A DNA stretch of 64,000 bases from contig BGZK01000751.1 of NCBI GenBank assembly GCA_005406025.1, positions 62,001 through 126,000 on the forward strand, given 5' to 3'. The position numbers were made by a program, and so were the translations under genes. Source of the stretch: Eumeta japonica (lineage: Eukaryota; Arthropoda; Insecta; Lepidoptera; Psychidae). How positions within the stretch are numbered: position 1 is the stretch's first letter; the number at the start of each line of letters is the position of its first letter. This document shows positions 46,376 through 60,669 of the stretch, in pieces. The notes under the pieces were generated by a model. It saw only the letters and a list, made by a program, of their open reading frames with translations, was not told the DNA's origin and searched no databases.

Positions 46376-47165
46376 CGTAGCGAAAATGACAAAAACAGAA
46401 CCCTTATACTTGCGTTATGTTCGTTTGCTGTCCGTCCGTAAATCGAAGGTATTTTACTCAAAAACTATAAAATGTATATTTATGAAATTTGGAGTATACG
46501 TGTTACTTAGTTTGGTAGTTAAATAACAAAAATAAATATTTATAGGGTTGGGGGGAAGGGCATTCAATACATGTAACAGAAGCTGAAAATTTTTTTTGGC
46601 GAACATCAACGTGTGGCACATATTTTGACAGTTCTTTTAAAGGAAAATTAAGGTACTTAAGCAATTTTTTTGAACAAGTGAATATTTTCGGAAATAATCG
46701 CTCCGAAATTAGAATAAATTTTGTCCCCCTATTGTCTTTGAAACCGTACTTAAAAAAATATATATATGAAAAATGAAGAAAGTAATGATTAATAAATATT
46801 TTTAATTAAAATTATTTTTAAGACGATTGGATTTAGCTTTTTTTAGTTATTGCCGAAAAACTGCTCATCTCAACAAAAGGACGTGAGTGCCATGAAGACA
46901 CGCTCTTTTGCTGGTGAGCATTAGTTCACACTAGTTAAAGAGTAATAATCGATATACCGCTTATTTTTCTAGATATAAGAGATTAGAAGTGTGTATTACG
47001 TACTATATGCGGGAAACATGAAAAAGAGTGTAAAATTCTACATAAATGATTTTTATAGATCAATAGTAACGACGTAGTTTTTTTCATCTGTAGTGCACTT
47101 CTTTGAAGTAATGGCTACGGAACCCTAATCCGAGTATGGTTCGACATACCCTTGGCCGATTTTTC
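46376..47165 (+). repeat. GGTTCCG...GGCCGGTTTTT dispersed repeat, copy
   Basis: Collinear with the copy at 17.3-18.0 kb: AGAACCCTTATACTTGCGTT, CTGTCCGTCCGTAAATCG, ATATTTTCGGAAATAATCGC, CTCTTTTGCTGGTGAGCA and the ending CTACGGAACCCTAATCCG, CTTGGCCGATTTTT. About 790 bp, non-coding. Confidence 0.7.
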
Positions 47166-47519
47166 TCATTTGTCTCCATGACATATTAGACTGGTAAAAT
47201 TTTGACATTTGACTTATTAGAAAATAACAACATAAATAATTCATTTGAATCCAAGTAATAACTCTAACGTTATCTCTCGAGATATTTAGAATAACTATAA
47301 AGAGTTAAGAGCGTAATTCTGCGTCAGAGATAAAGTCTTAAATTTCAACCGCGATAAAAACGCGATAGCTCGTTCAGAATCAACAAGGGCCGAGCGATTA
47401 GCTAACGCGTGTTCTAAAAGGATTTTCATTAGTTCTACTTAATCCCCTATCCCAAAACACCGAACAGCGTTACGAATTTAGAAAACACATTCATTGTTTC
47501 TCGTCGGATTTAATATAAT
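47166..47519. other. Non-coding stretch
   Basis: Nothing recognised. Confidence 0.45.
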
Positions 47520-47700
47520 CGGAATTTGTCTCCACTTCCTTTTCGGGACCGCCGTAAAGCCCGTTTTGGCGTCGTGACTAACTCAGCTATTCGCCAGAGG
47601 ATATATAAAACTTTTCGGCTACCTTGACACGAATTCATAATCACAAACTGTACTCTTAACAACAGTTAGTTACATCACTCTAAGGTCAAGAACGGTTACA
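47520..47700 (+). promoter_or_regulatory. Candidate TATA promoter
   Basis: TATATAAAAC at 47,602-47,611 follows a less AT-rich stretch (GGGACCGCCGTAAAGCCCGT). About 30 bases downstream lies an A/C-rich stretch with a possible initiator (TTCATAATC). The layout is like an insect TATA promoter on the plus strand. No coding exon follows within reach, and TATA-like words are frequent in AT-rich DNA. Confidence 0.25.
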
Positions 47701-47879
47701 CGTTTTTTTTTCGCTTCGAATATACATAGTTGCAAAACGAGTGGGCATTAGTATTCGCTATATTGGCGTTGCATCATTTAAGACGGCCTGGAGGCGACTG
47801 GCAATACAGATATATTAATTTATAGACATTTTTAGTAATAGTTCCTTTTTGTTCCGCATATACATTATTATGAACTACA

Positions 47880-48045
47880 AAAAATAGGTATTTGTATTTC
47901 TCATAACAAATAGGTTCATTTATCGCTTAGTGGATTAAGATAAAATAGGTCGTGACAGACGGACACACGGATAGACACGGGACTGATGCTATAATTAATT
48001 TTTTTTTATCAGATGTATGGAACCGTAAAAAGTGATGCATTAAAT
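47880..48045 (-). repeat. Scrap of a GGTTCCG-type repeat
   Basis: CGTGACAGACGGACACACGG and GTATGGAACCGTAAAAAGTG, read on the plus strand, look like the reverse of the family head (GTCCGTCTGTC, GGTTCC). Edges uncertain. Confidence 0.4.
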
Positions 48046-50410
48046 AATATTCTTTCTCTTAAATATGTCTTGACTTTTATCTTTCCCTTTTCCAATTTAA
48101 TTTGGGGTTACATTATCTCGTTTTTTTGCGCAATTTTTTTTTATCTTAAACTCACTCACACTCGAGACGAGAGAGACTTTGAAGAAGGAAAAGTACTTCG
48201 GCTTATACCTTATAGCCGGATATACTTGGGACTAAAGCTGTCTCATTCTAGAAGGTGTGGTCATATTTATTTCAGTCACTGTCGGTGGTCTCGGTCTATA
48301 AACTGATTCACCATTGCGTTCGTTTGCCGCGGTCGCTTTAATACACCTTCACAGACAATAACAGTACCGAGGCTTACACTCGTAATATAAGAAATCCAAA
48401 GCATAAATGAACTTTGGATTGCTTATATTCTAAAGCAAAGGGTTTATCAATGGAATTTCTTTTTTCGTTCCATAGTTACGAAAGGTGCGTTTGAAAATGA
48501 AAATGAAATTTTCGAAATGACAATCGAAGTGGTAATATCGAAATGTCATTTGTATTTCTTACGAGTAACCCTCTATTAAAAAGTGATGCTCCTTGTCCTG
48601 TTTCTAATTCGTTTAAATGCCAATAATTACTTAAAAAATGATAATTTGTTTAATATTAATTCAAGTACCATATAAACTATAAGCCATAATATTTTATACT
48701 GTAGTTTTTATAATCTAAAATTGAAAAATTGAAGTAGTTAGGGACATTTATGAAGACTAACAGATGAAGTTAACGGTAGAAGCGGACTTTGAATGCTACT
48801 AGATACAATTTAAGTTTTTTAGATAATGGTCATTACAAAGAATGAAAGTGATTATCAAAAAAGTAATTGCAAAAAAATTAAATAACGAGAAAAATAATAA
48901 AAGTAACAATTTGCGATAGTCTGATTCTCAGTAAACTCATATTAAAACATTATTTTACCTTTTTTATCTTTAAGAGTTCTATTTGATGTAAGGTATACCT
49001 ATAATTAACACAATATAAGAAAAATTTCCGATCTCTTTGCAAACAAATATGTAAAAATGAGATCTAATATGAGATATCGTTTTCTGTCATGATACGTATC
49101 GGCCCTTTGACTTTATTACAAGTAATAGCTAATATTTTGATGCAAGCATCGTCGCGTCGGTAGACGACTAAGTCTTACTTAAAACTTAAATTCAGAAATC
49201 AAATACTAATGTTTTGTTATTTTCTTACTATGACTAGACAGTTTACCTATATTTTTAGAATCCATACGACATCAACTTCATCTGTATTCTCTTATTTTAT
49301 TTATCAACTTAGCAGTCCTTCGAAACGACGACGTTTAATTGGATCAAAATAATACCTTCTACTTATATTAATCTTAAAGAGCCATTTCGTACTAATTCAA
49401 AGGAATTTTTGTGTCAGAGTTTTTTTTAATGTTTAATTTAACTTTTATAACCTGCTTTTTAAATTTTATATATTACTAGTAGACATACTACGATCGATGA
49501 CTGTCCATAAATTGCACGGGACCATAGTATAAAAAGTCGAAACAAGGCCAAGCTTACGTGGCCTTGAATCGCATAAAAAGCTTGCAGGGTTTTGACTTCA
49601 AATCTAATCTGAAGCCTACTATCAGTGATGAAAATACATTAAACAGTATCATCGTATTTGTACCGTTGTTATATTTTTGTTGTAGTCTGCAGCGTATCCA
49701 CCATCCATACCATAACACTCCTCTGCTTGCGTCAGTGGTCAAAGATAACAGCACTAATTCATACATTTCAAATGTCACTACATTGTACATCTTAATGTTT
49801 CACTCCGATCTATGCCGACGGGCGACCTTGCTGTTTGCGGATACACGATAAATGGCCGACAGCGACCACAGTACTCTACGACAATATGTCACTAGTGTTG
49901 TACTATTTTTACAATAACTCGTTAATTTACAAGTATAACGCGATAACTTTTTCATCTCTAATGATTAATAATAGTTTGCTTTGAGATCTTACTATCGATG
50001 ATTTCAATGTGATCTGATTTAATTATATGATCGATGTAAATATATAGTCACAGTCTGCAATAAAATTAGTGAGATGAACTCACATTTTGGTACATTTTTT
50101 TTTGCGTTTCGCTATGATCCGGTAGATGTCGGAGATCGCCGACTCACGATGACGGTAGCATTTTGCAGACGATTACGACCCAGATCAGTATGATCTGAGT
50201 ATGAGTTGTAAGAATGGAATTAGGAATAGATAAAATTTGAGTAATTGTCATTACCTTTTTTTTTGTCTCCTCCTTGCGCATGAGGCCTTGAATTTGTTGT
50301 GAAACCGGATTAGAAGGCATTTTATTTTGCAGTTTTAAAATTGTTACACGTGTGTGTAATATTTGTGCGTGATTAAGATTAATTAAAAACGGTTCACTGT
50401 TTCAAAATAC
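48046..50410. other. Non-coding stretch
   Basis: No gene recognised in about 2.4 kb. A small hairpin with 18-bp arms (one mismatch) lies at 48,384-48,429 (AATATAAGAAATCCAAAG). A 97-codon plus-strand frame and a 78-codon minus-strand frame overlap at 49,554-49,851 without any domain. Confidence 0.4.
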
Positions 50411-50960
50411 TACCTGGGCAACCAAGCTTTGCTTGACTTCTTTTGGGGAATATAATAAGTTCCTAGGGGATAAGTTTGCTTATGTTCATTTCCAGCAATA
50501 ATTATTTAGATGCAAAATATAACACTACGGAATTGCAAAATTTACTTGTTTATTTTATTCACTTAGTGTCATCTGTAGTTTAGTTTTAATGCTATTTATT
50601 GTTGAGAACCAATAAAATAGCAACAATGTAATTACCACAAAATTCTACAAAATGGCGCTAAATGAAGTGACGTTTAGTATATTTTTATCTCGTTTTGCTG
50701 AGGATGATACCTATATAGAAAAATTTGAAAAGCGAAATCGTTAGACCCGTTTTCAAGATACCAATTTACAAATTTATATGTATACACAGGAACTGCTCAC
50801 TTGAAGTAGTAAGATAGAAAGGCGTACACTCATGTTAATAAAATACTTCATTACGCTTCAAAGATACAGCCCTTTAAAGGTAATTCAGACGGGCGGACGG
50901 ACAAATTACATTAGTAATAGGGTGTCGCCGGCATCCTTTGGATACTGAAACCAAAAAGCT
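50411..50960 (+). repeat. GAGCTTTGCTCGG-family dispersed repeat
   Basis: It opens TACCTGGGCAACCAAGCTTT, then GCTTGACTTC, close to the family's ACCTGGGCAACCGAGCTTTG. A downstream phrase AAAGCGAAATCGTTAGACCC and the tail ACCAATTTACAAATTTATAT also match. About 550 bp, non-coding. Confidence 0.65.
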
Positions 50961-51680
50961 AGTTGTTGAAATGCTTTATATATCGCATTATTCACTTTCA
51001 GTTTCTATCTTTATAACTTTTAAAAGAACTGGCAAAGTGTCAGACTCACGCATTCAAGTCTCCAACAATCACACCAACAAACAACGAAGCAAATTTTTGC
51101 GATTATACTAAGTATAAATCATGATAACATGACTCCTTGTAGATTAAGGAGAATATCTAAAATAATATCGGTACAATTGCAAATTTTGCAAATGTACGAA
51201 AACTATAATGTACTAGAATAAACATGTATATAAACCGGTGATTAAATTTTTAGTTGTGAATATTTAAACTGAACAGATCATATGTTCATGATGAATTTAT
51301 AGAGCCCTGTTGCTTTTTTGTTTAGATTCATAAATGAACTTATGAGAAGGATTAAAAGAGGTCACAAGATGAACGCTTTTGGAAGCTGGATAACAAATCG
51401 TAAAACATTCACTCGAGACAAGAAAACTCATAAGATTCAATTTTATAGCATCACACGTTGCAATTTCAATATGATATCATTGAACTGACTTTTGTGACGG
51501 TTTGTGATTGATGTAAAATATTAAAAGAATCGTTATATTTGTTTATGTATGCGAGTAAGAATTTATACTTTTTTGGCTTAATTCATGATGGACAGAGCAT
51601 CATCAGTCGATAAGAAAGACGTAGGAAATCGTTCTACGTTTACAAGGAACGGGGTGTTGGGGTTAGTTATCTGTATAAAT
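50961..51680. other. AT-rich non-coding stretch
   Basis: Nothing recognised. Confidence 0.5.
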
Positions 51681-51983
51681 AAAACTCAATGTAAGTATGT
51701 TTGTCCTCTATGTGTGCTTAATCCGATCCGAATTTATTACGATCGAATTATTGAGTAAATTAGGCTTTAGCTATGAATCGGAACTGAAAGCGGGCCGGAG
51801 AACAGAATTGAGAATGGGACTAGGGTCGAAAGTGGGTACTAGGATCGGAATCGTGGCTGACATTGGAATTGACATCGATTGAAGAAAAAAAATATTGTAC
51901 GTCCTTGCTGGCACAGCTGCGGGCATTAATTATACAGGTGTCACCTACAAAAAATTGCAATACATCTGCCGGGCCAGCTAGTA
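51681..51983 (-). repeat. CCCGCGGC-family repeat, reverse copy
   Basis: On the minus strand it begins TACTAGCTGGCCCGGCAG and continues into a CGATTCCGATCCTAG-rich body typical of the family. The plus strand shows the complementary GGATCGGAATCG phrases. Small open frames here are repeat translations. Confidence 0.6.
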
Positions 51984-53500
51984 CATTTATAATAACACAG
52001 TACATTTTATGTTCCAACATTCTATATTTATTTCATTGTATTGAATGACTATGTAAATTAGACATTATATGTATGTACTTATACTTAAATACAATAACCG
52101 AACCCGTTAGGTCTTATACGAATGCTATTTCACTATGTTATTCTACACTCAATTTCATAAAGTCTAAAGTCCCCTTTTATGGTACACTGTAACCCAATGG
52201 CTTTAAAAACAATTCTCGGAGGCCCCAGTGTTTATGACAAGAGTACACTGGAGCAATAATAGCATATGTCGTTTATGTACACACCGTAGTACTGTGCAGT
52301 TTATGCACTCCATACTCTTATATGTCTTCAGACCGAAATTAATATAATATAATCATAATAATAAATTACGTGTGACATCGGCGCGCGCAACTTCGTCACA
52401 AGCTAAAAATACACTCCGATATGTTTTCCCAAACGCGCCAAAAGAAGTATAACTTTCAAAATGTATAGAGTACTCGAATAAATCACATACTTTATTTACT
52501 GGCCAATTCGTAAATTCTACTCTATACTTTAATAGGTATATCCCATATTTTTGTTCCTGACCATTCGAAACTGTACCGCGTCGTGCCTATAACTTTGGCG
52601 TTATGAATGGTAACATTTAATATAATGTTTTCTTACAAAAAAAAAACCTCGGGAACAATGTCGCCTCGGCGGGCGCAGTTTCGGCGTGAATACTATAAGT
52701 ACACACATTGTACCTACGTGATCGTGTTACGTGATGCAATAGCGGTGAGTCACACGCCACCTCTTAAGGTGCCACAATGTATTCGTGCATAAATATCGTT
52801 TATCGATATGACGTTAGGAATCGATCGAGTGTGTAGCGCATCACGACTTAGTTGTTATAAGAATATGTATATATTTTTTGATATATTTTTGTAGTTTTTC
52901 CAACTTATTACGGTCATTTGTTATAATTATGTGTTAGAGAATAAATTAATTGGACGAGAATAAACTGAAAAATGTATTTTATAGTAAGGAGTCGAAAAAA
53001 TTTATTTAATTTGGGTCTAGATTTTGTGTTTATTATACTGAATATGCTCATCGATTTGTTCGTTCGTACATAAACAAATACGTAAAGATTACAATGAAAA
53101 TTATATAAATTCCTATAATAGCCTTTTATTTTCTACCTGTCAATTCTTATCTAACTCTAATAAATATTTTGAACACGTAAATTTGTGCTAGTTTTGTCTA
53201 CTAATAAGCTAATTGAAAGAACCGAAAGAAGTTGATGATTACTTTGGTGATTAAATTTTAATTAAATTCCAATTATAATTTTCTAGTGAGAACAATAATA
53301 TCTCATTCCATAAAAAGATTTCATTAAAAGCAACTTAATTATTTTCAGAATTTACGTTAATACCTACTTTAGCAATCTAAAAACTTGAGCAATAAGTTGG
53401 GCACTAATCGAGTTAAAAGTACTAAGCTAAATAAAACTTGAGCGAAATACCACCAGAAAGGCCTTTGAGAATTTATTACGTGATGCGCGCATATATTTTA
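51984..53500. other. Non-coding stretch with a small GC-richer patch
   Basis: The patch at about 52,655-52,850 (TCGCCTCGGCGGGCGCAGTT, GTGAGTCACACGCCACC) may be regulatory. The rest is AT-rich. No gene recognised. Confidence 0.4.
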
Positions 53501-54968
53501 TAGGGTTCCGTATATATAGGCAAAAAAAGCAACCCTTTTAAATACTTGTCCGTCCGTCCTTTCGTAAGTCACAGTTTAATAACTCCGTCATATTTGCCCG
53601 ATTCTGATGAAATTGTACAGGAGTCTTATATGTAAATACAATTTTGTGAAGAAAGTATGAAAAAAGAGGAATATTCTCAATTATACATTTTCCATGCATA
53701 AAATTGAGGATATTTTTTGGTTGGATAGGTATTAAAAATACGTTAAAGATTTTAATGTGTTTTTTTTGTATCGAGTTTAATTGTGCGGTTCGTTATCTAA
53801 CTTTATGTTTGTTCATTTTATTCTTCGCATTATTCATAATTCAAAATATCCACAAATTTGGTTTTCAATGATTTTAATTATCAGTTAATACGAACATGCA
53901 TATAGTTTTCAATAGAACAGAGAATAAAATACCAACTTAGACTTTTACGGAAATGCTCTTTTGAAGATTAAAATAAATAATTCTCTTTTTTGTATATTTA
54001 TACTTTTTATTTAATCTTTTCGAGATCTTTATTTCTTCTGAAGGAAGTCGGAAATCCAATATGCATTTTAATTTTAAGACACTGTAGTCCTTGTAATTGA
54101 AATTTAAAGAAATGAGATAATAAGTTTCCGTACTTTCAAATGAAAGAGAATGGAACCCGTCTAGGATCTTTTGCGTGTCTGTCTGTCCGTCAGTCTATCT
54201 CAGCAAATTTGCTTCGATTAAGTTGATGTTAGGTACCCATATTTATAACTATAATCAAAAAACCGACAAGTTATGTAAATAAATCAGTTTTGAATATTAG
54301 TGTCACTTTTAGGGGTAAATGAAAAAAAAAAGACAAATTTTTAAAAAGTATATCATGGGAATGTGAAATGTATGTACTTATTGTGAGAGTCTTGAATATA
54401 TAATTTTTATAATTGTAAAGTAGATAGTTTTAAGATTATTTAAGAAAATAGGCGAAAATTATCCATTCCCTCTTGACCTCCGAAATTACTGGGTTAATTT
54501 TTTTTTAATAAATATTCAAAGTAGTTTTTTACTTATACATTACAGACAAACCGTACAAGTTTCTTATTTATGTTCTATAGTCAAAGCAGTAATATATACA
54601 AGCGTCAAGTTTAGCGTTACGATAGGGCAAACTTAAGGAAAACAATATATAAAAATTAGTCAGTGTTAGTAGGATTTGTGCAAATTTGTATTTGCAAAGA
54701 AAAATCTACAAATGAATGAATTGAAATAATTTCTTTTAAATATTTCACACAAATATATAGTGTTGTAGTACGGAATCCTAGGTGTGCGAGTCTTACTCGC
54801 ACTCGGCCGATATTTTTATCTGTGAAGAGTCATACTTGCTAATACCTGTATTGCGCTTAAAGCTCGACACTTGTTTAATTTATACTTAGGACAATTCCAA
54901 ATTTTGCTTCGTTTCGTTTGTTAGTACGGAACCCTGAATATGGGAATTCAACTACTTGGATGGTTTTT
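53501..54968 (+). repeat. GGTTCCG-type dispersed repeat, outer copy of a nest
   Basis: The left end TAGGGTTCCGTATATATAGG with CTTGTCCGTCCGTCC, and the right end GTACGGAACCCTGAATATGG followed by ACTTGGATGGTTTTT, fit one element interrupted by a second copy at 54,122-54,816. Without the insert the outer copy would be about 770 bp, in line with the 730-790 bp of other copies. Confidence 0.5.
54122..54816 (+). repeat. GGTTCCG-type dispersed repeat, inner copy of a nest
   Basis: It starts AGTTTCCGTACTTTCAAATG, has GTGTCTGTCTGTCCGTCAGT near the left end, and finishes GTACGGAATCCTAGGTGTGC, ACTCGCACTCGGCCGATATT. Both ends are clear and lie inside the larger copy. Confidence 0.6.
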
Positions 54969-56464
<1,496 letters not shown>

Positions 56465-56605
56465 CCTCGTATCCATTTGAGCATTTAAATCGCTCTACTA
56501 GATACGTCTGAGCGCGCTCGGCCCGAGCGGGCTCAGGGTCTCCACTAGAGCGACTCGGCCAAATGAGCCGCTCATTGGCCTGAGCGCGCTCAACTGGATA
56601 CGAGG
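56465..56605. mobile_element. GC-rich palindromic MITE
   Basis: A 141-bp block with terminal inverted repeats: CCTCGTATCCATTTGAGC on the left and GCTCAACTGGATACGAGG on the right. The interior has several palindromic GAGCGCGCTC and GAGC...GCTC words, giving very high self-complementarity and GC content in AT-rich surroundings. It encodes no protein. I see no convincing target-site duplication, so the superfamily is not assigned. Confidence 0.65.
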
Positions 56606-57516
56606 TCTTATTACTGGCGCTGGTGAGAGGACACGCTTAGTAGTCATCGGTTACGTCTGTGTTGCGAAACCTTTTTGTACATTTAGATAAAGTAAGAATT
56701 ACACGAATAAATGCCTAGAAAATTGATTGAGTTACTTTCCATATATAAATATTTGTCGATTTTAAAATATTGATCATGTTATATTTATTATCATAAAAAA
56801 TGTTGAATTACCTATTCCAAATAATTTGTTACAGATATCAATGGTAACATTTAAGCCGAACGGGGCCAAAAAATCAATTTTGCTTGAATGGAATGCACTC
56901 TCTATAACATATATCTATATAGGAAAGATAACCCTCGCAAATCAAATATTTTTTTTGTTTTGCTTTATTTTTATTAACGTTAACTTAAGATTTTTTTTTT
57001 ATTTTAAGTACGAAAATTCTATGTAGGTAACCTTTGTTTTCTTTGTCGCTATCATTGCTACGTTCAGTCGTCCACCTGTGCAAATGTTATACGACTTTTA
57101 GTCTACATATATTTATCAAAAAAGATACATATATTTGTCAAAAAAGATACAAATCAAACTTTCGAACCGGCGAAAGACCCTAAAATAATAGACATTCAGA
57201 CATTTTTGACATGCTTGAAGTTAAGGATCGAGGGTGACGTTTCGCCCCTCGCTCTGTGAGCTCATCTTGTCTTTTTTTTCTATTCTGGTTGGTCAACCAT
57301 CGTATATTGAGTTTACAAAAAAAAAAAGGGACAATTGAAAAAAAATCATGTATCACAACAATAATCAGTCGATATGTAGAAATTTACGTTTTTAGTCATT
57401 ATAAAATAATATAATTACTTCCGTTGACATTCGACGCAAGTCATAAATCGTGAAAAGGCTTATTTAAAAAAATATATAATTCCAAAAAACTTCAACATCA
57501 AAATTCTCATAAAATG
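56606..57516. other. Non-coding stretch
   Basis: A two-unit direct repeat of ACATATATTTRTCAAAAAAG lies at about 57,105-57,150. No gene recognised. Confidence 0.45.
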
Positions 57517-57835
57517 AAAAAAACCGGCCAAGCGCATGTCGAACTATACGCACTGCAGGGTTCAGTAGTTATTCTTGACAATGTGCAAACTTCGAATGGG
57601 GATTTATTGTTTGATACTATGAATCTATTAATTGAGTTGACGATTTAACGGCTATAATGTTTAAGAACGGGTCCAGATAGGGCGGGTGTTAATGCTTGAT
57701 AATATGTTTTTATATTTCCCATAATTTTACATGGCTCATAAACACGAATTTCATCAATACATATTGTAGTTTTTGAGTAAAATGCCTGTGACGGTACAGG
57801 GACAAAGGTTCTTTTTTATCATATTGGTGATAGAA
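57517..57835 (-). repeat. GGCCGGTTTTT-type repeat, reverse, internally deleted
   Basis: On the plus strand it starts AAAAACCGGCCAAGCGCATG, the reverse of the family ending. It closes near ATACATATTGTAGTTTTTGA, GTAAAATGCCTGTGACGG, the reverse of the family's 5' part. At about 320 bp it is less than half of full length. Confidence 0.6.
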
Positions 57836-59929
57836 CCACAAAAAGCCACTCCGTATGTTGAGTCTATCTTCAATATATGTATTTAAGAAAATTAAAAAAA
57901 CGTATATAAATATGTTTAAAAGTGCTCTTTAAAAACCCCCAAAAAACACCTATTTTTAGCGGGTTTTTGCCATTTTCTTAAAAAATTATCAAATTCTCAA
58001 TTTTTTTTCACTGTTATGTAGTACTTGTTCTTACATGCCTTTTGTCACATCAATCTTTTACCTAAATCTAGAGTCCAGGACATCACAGCGAATTCACATT
58101 TTCGCTGAAAATGAGGCACCGACTGAGGCGATCCAAAAACATTTTCAATGTTAAAAGAAAAAGGTAAATTTGTATTTCGAATCCCTACGATACACCATGA
58201 ATGTGTTATCTACAGTATATAGATAGTAAGATAGCATGGTGATAAGATCACTGTCTACTATAATAATTTAATAATGATTTGTAAATATTTCCTAATTCGT
58301 ATTTGTTAGTCATTCGCTTAACAGAGTGAAGACATCACCACAGATGAAAAGCCGAGAACTCAGTCTCAACCTTGCGTTTGAATAAACTATAAATCCTCTT
58401 CATTCAGAAAATGAAAATTATATTGAGTTACTGATAATACAAAAAAAAATATTTTTATTCAAAACGGAAAGGCTGATTTTCAATCACACGTTGGTCACTT
58501 GTGCAACTATAGTAATATAAATATTAGGGTATTAAAACTTTTAAAAAAATGGCAAATACAATTATCTTTATAGTTGTATAAGTTCGTGTATACATGTGAA
58601 GAAATTGAAATAAATTACTTATTTACATATCACGGCTGTAAAATGAACGAACTTTTCAAATAGTTGTTTTTCCGTTTAATCGCATAAGCTCAAAGAACAA
58701 AGTTATGCAGTCAACGTTAAAAGTTTCCAACTTGGAAAGCATTTTGAACAGCCATATATCATACGCGTATAATGGGTTCGTCTTGTGATCTATCTAATAT
58801 TTAATTTATAAATTTCCGACTGTTATTTAATTTCTGGTGGAGACATTTTATTATTTCTCGTAGTTCTATACATATAACAATCCCCATGTATGAATATTTG
58901 AAAGTATGAATAGAAAATGGAAAGAACTCTATAAGAAAAAGGTGAGCCGTTAAGATAAGAGAAAACAACCAATATAAGTTTTTTATCTGTCTGTCCGTGC
59001 ACATATTTGAAATTATTGACGATTTAATGCATTTTTCACGGGCAGATAGAGCTTTGCTTGGAGCAGAATATAAGCTTTATTTCATTTAAAACGGATGTAC
59101 CTGCTTTAAGGGTAAACGAATCACGTCGATTTCATAAAATTTTATTTTCTCGTGCGTTTTGATCCTATAACAGAAATAAATTTATAATTAACATAAAAAA
59201 ACATGTTCAAAAAATTTGAATATCACTACGTGATTTGAAAGAAATAAGATCACTTACTCATTTTTATATTTAATTCTACAATTCAAGAAAAACCGGCAGA
59301 ATTTACATTCTTGTAAGTGCATACAAAAATGAATTTATTGTGTTTCTCGTTAAATTACTCTCAAAAGTTGTTAATTTACTTCACTGTTCCTGTAATTTGG
59401 AACAACGTAATATAAAGCAAAAGGAACTTCCTTTTAACGGGGTTTTTCACAACAACTATAGTTTCACATTTTTATAAAAAAAATAGTGCGTGGAGTCCCT
59501 CCGCGCGAAAGAAGTAAAACTTTGTAATGTGGAAATGAAAATAGGAAGGGGTAGAAATTGATTTTTAGTGAACTCATAATTGTTTCTTTAAGACAAACTT
59601 ATTAACAATGCTTACAATTCAAAATTGGTCGCATCTTTTAATTATCATTGTCGAGTGGAGGAATATCCAAATCTATAACATTTACAATGCGATTATGATA
59701 ACTAAAGTAAGATACGAAGTGTTTGAATAACCACGCGCATGTGCTTGGGATCTACCGACTCACTTTCTTTCTCTCTCCCACTTTCTACCTTTGTGTATAT
59801 TTCGTTCTCTCTCTCTTTTGCATTGCAATATTGGACGCTACTCGTTGCTAACGCTCGCGCTGGCCTGTAACAGGTATACTACGCGCATGCGTTCGAGTGC
59901 CACGCATTCACTCTCGCTCTGTCTCTTTC
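57836..59929. other. AT-rich non-coding stretch
   Basis: No gene recognised. A possible scrap of the GAGCTTTGCTCGG family (AGAGCTTTGCTTGGAGC) lies at about 59,047. A CT-rich stretch lies at 59,765-59,820. Confidence 0.4.
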
Positions 59930-60026
59930 TATTCCCCCTCCCTAGGAGCGTTGAACGTTTAACGCAACAGTGCTTTCATACCCCCTCCATGGTAGCGTTA
60001 AACGTTTAACGCAACCTTGTTGGAAG
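59930..60026. repeat. Two-unit repeat with an 18-bp palindrome
   Basis: Two units with a 47-bp period each hold a CCCCCTCC word followed by a GCGTTRAACGTTTAACGC palindrome. The second (59,995-60,012) is a perfect palindrome; the first (59,948-59,965) has one mismatch. Perfect dyads of this kind suit a dimeric DNA-binding protein, or the core of a short repeat. No protein is encoded. Confidence 0.6.
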
Positions 60027-60669
60027 TCGCATTAGAAGTTTCACTTCAAAATTTGTTTTTCAAAGTAGTTTCTCTATAATAGGTGTCATCCCTGGAAAAA
60101 CAAGATAACAAAATCTAATCGTTGCTTAACTAGCGCCACTCGCAGATTTTTTAAGAAATTTCATTGTTACCATGTCATTGGCTCTTAACAACAAATGCCA
60201 CTACATGATATAGACTATACATACTATTATATAAATAATATTTTGCGTATTAAATTGCAAGAAAATAAAATATACATGGAACTTTTCCCATGAGAAGTAT
60301 TTCATGGCAAACTGGAAACGTATTATTAAATTACTTAAACGACTTGCATAAGCAAATACCTTATCAGTTGAATTATGTAGTGTAAATTAAAAGAGTAAGC
60401 GTTATCTATCTCCAAGCAGCTTCATCGTTTATAAGATCCCGAACACAGTGATTATTTTTCAATAAATGTTTTCCATTTTTTTTAAAGGAACTTAAAGTTT
60501 GATGAATGTAGGTTCTATATAGAACTTAACTTCCTTTAACGATAAGCTTAGCGTTCTCTTAGAAATCTTATTGTGCGTGGTACACGCTGTCATGCAAAGG
60601 TTTTCTTAACCTTTTTCCAAACGGAAACTTGTGATGGTCAATTTTCTTTTATTCTGTCATTATCAACAA
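60027..60669. other. AT-rich non-coding stretch
   Basis: Nothing recognised. Confidence 0.5.
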
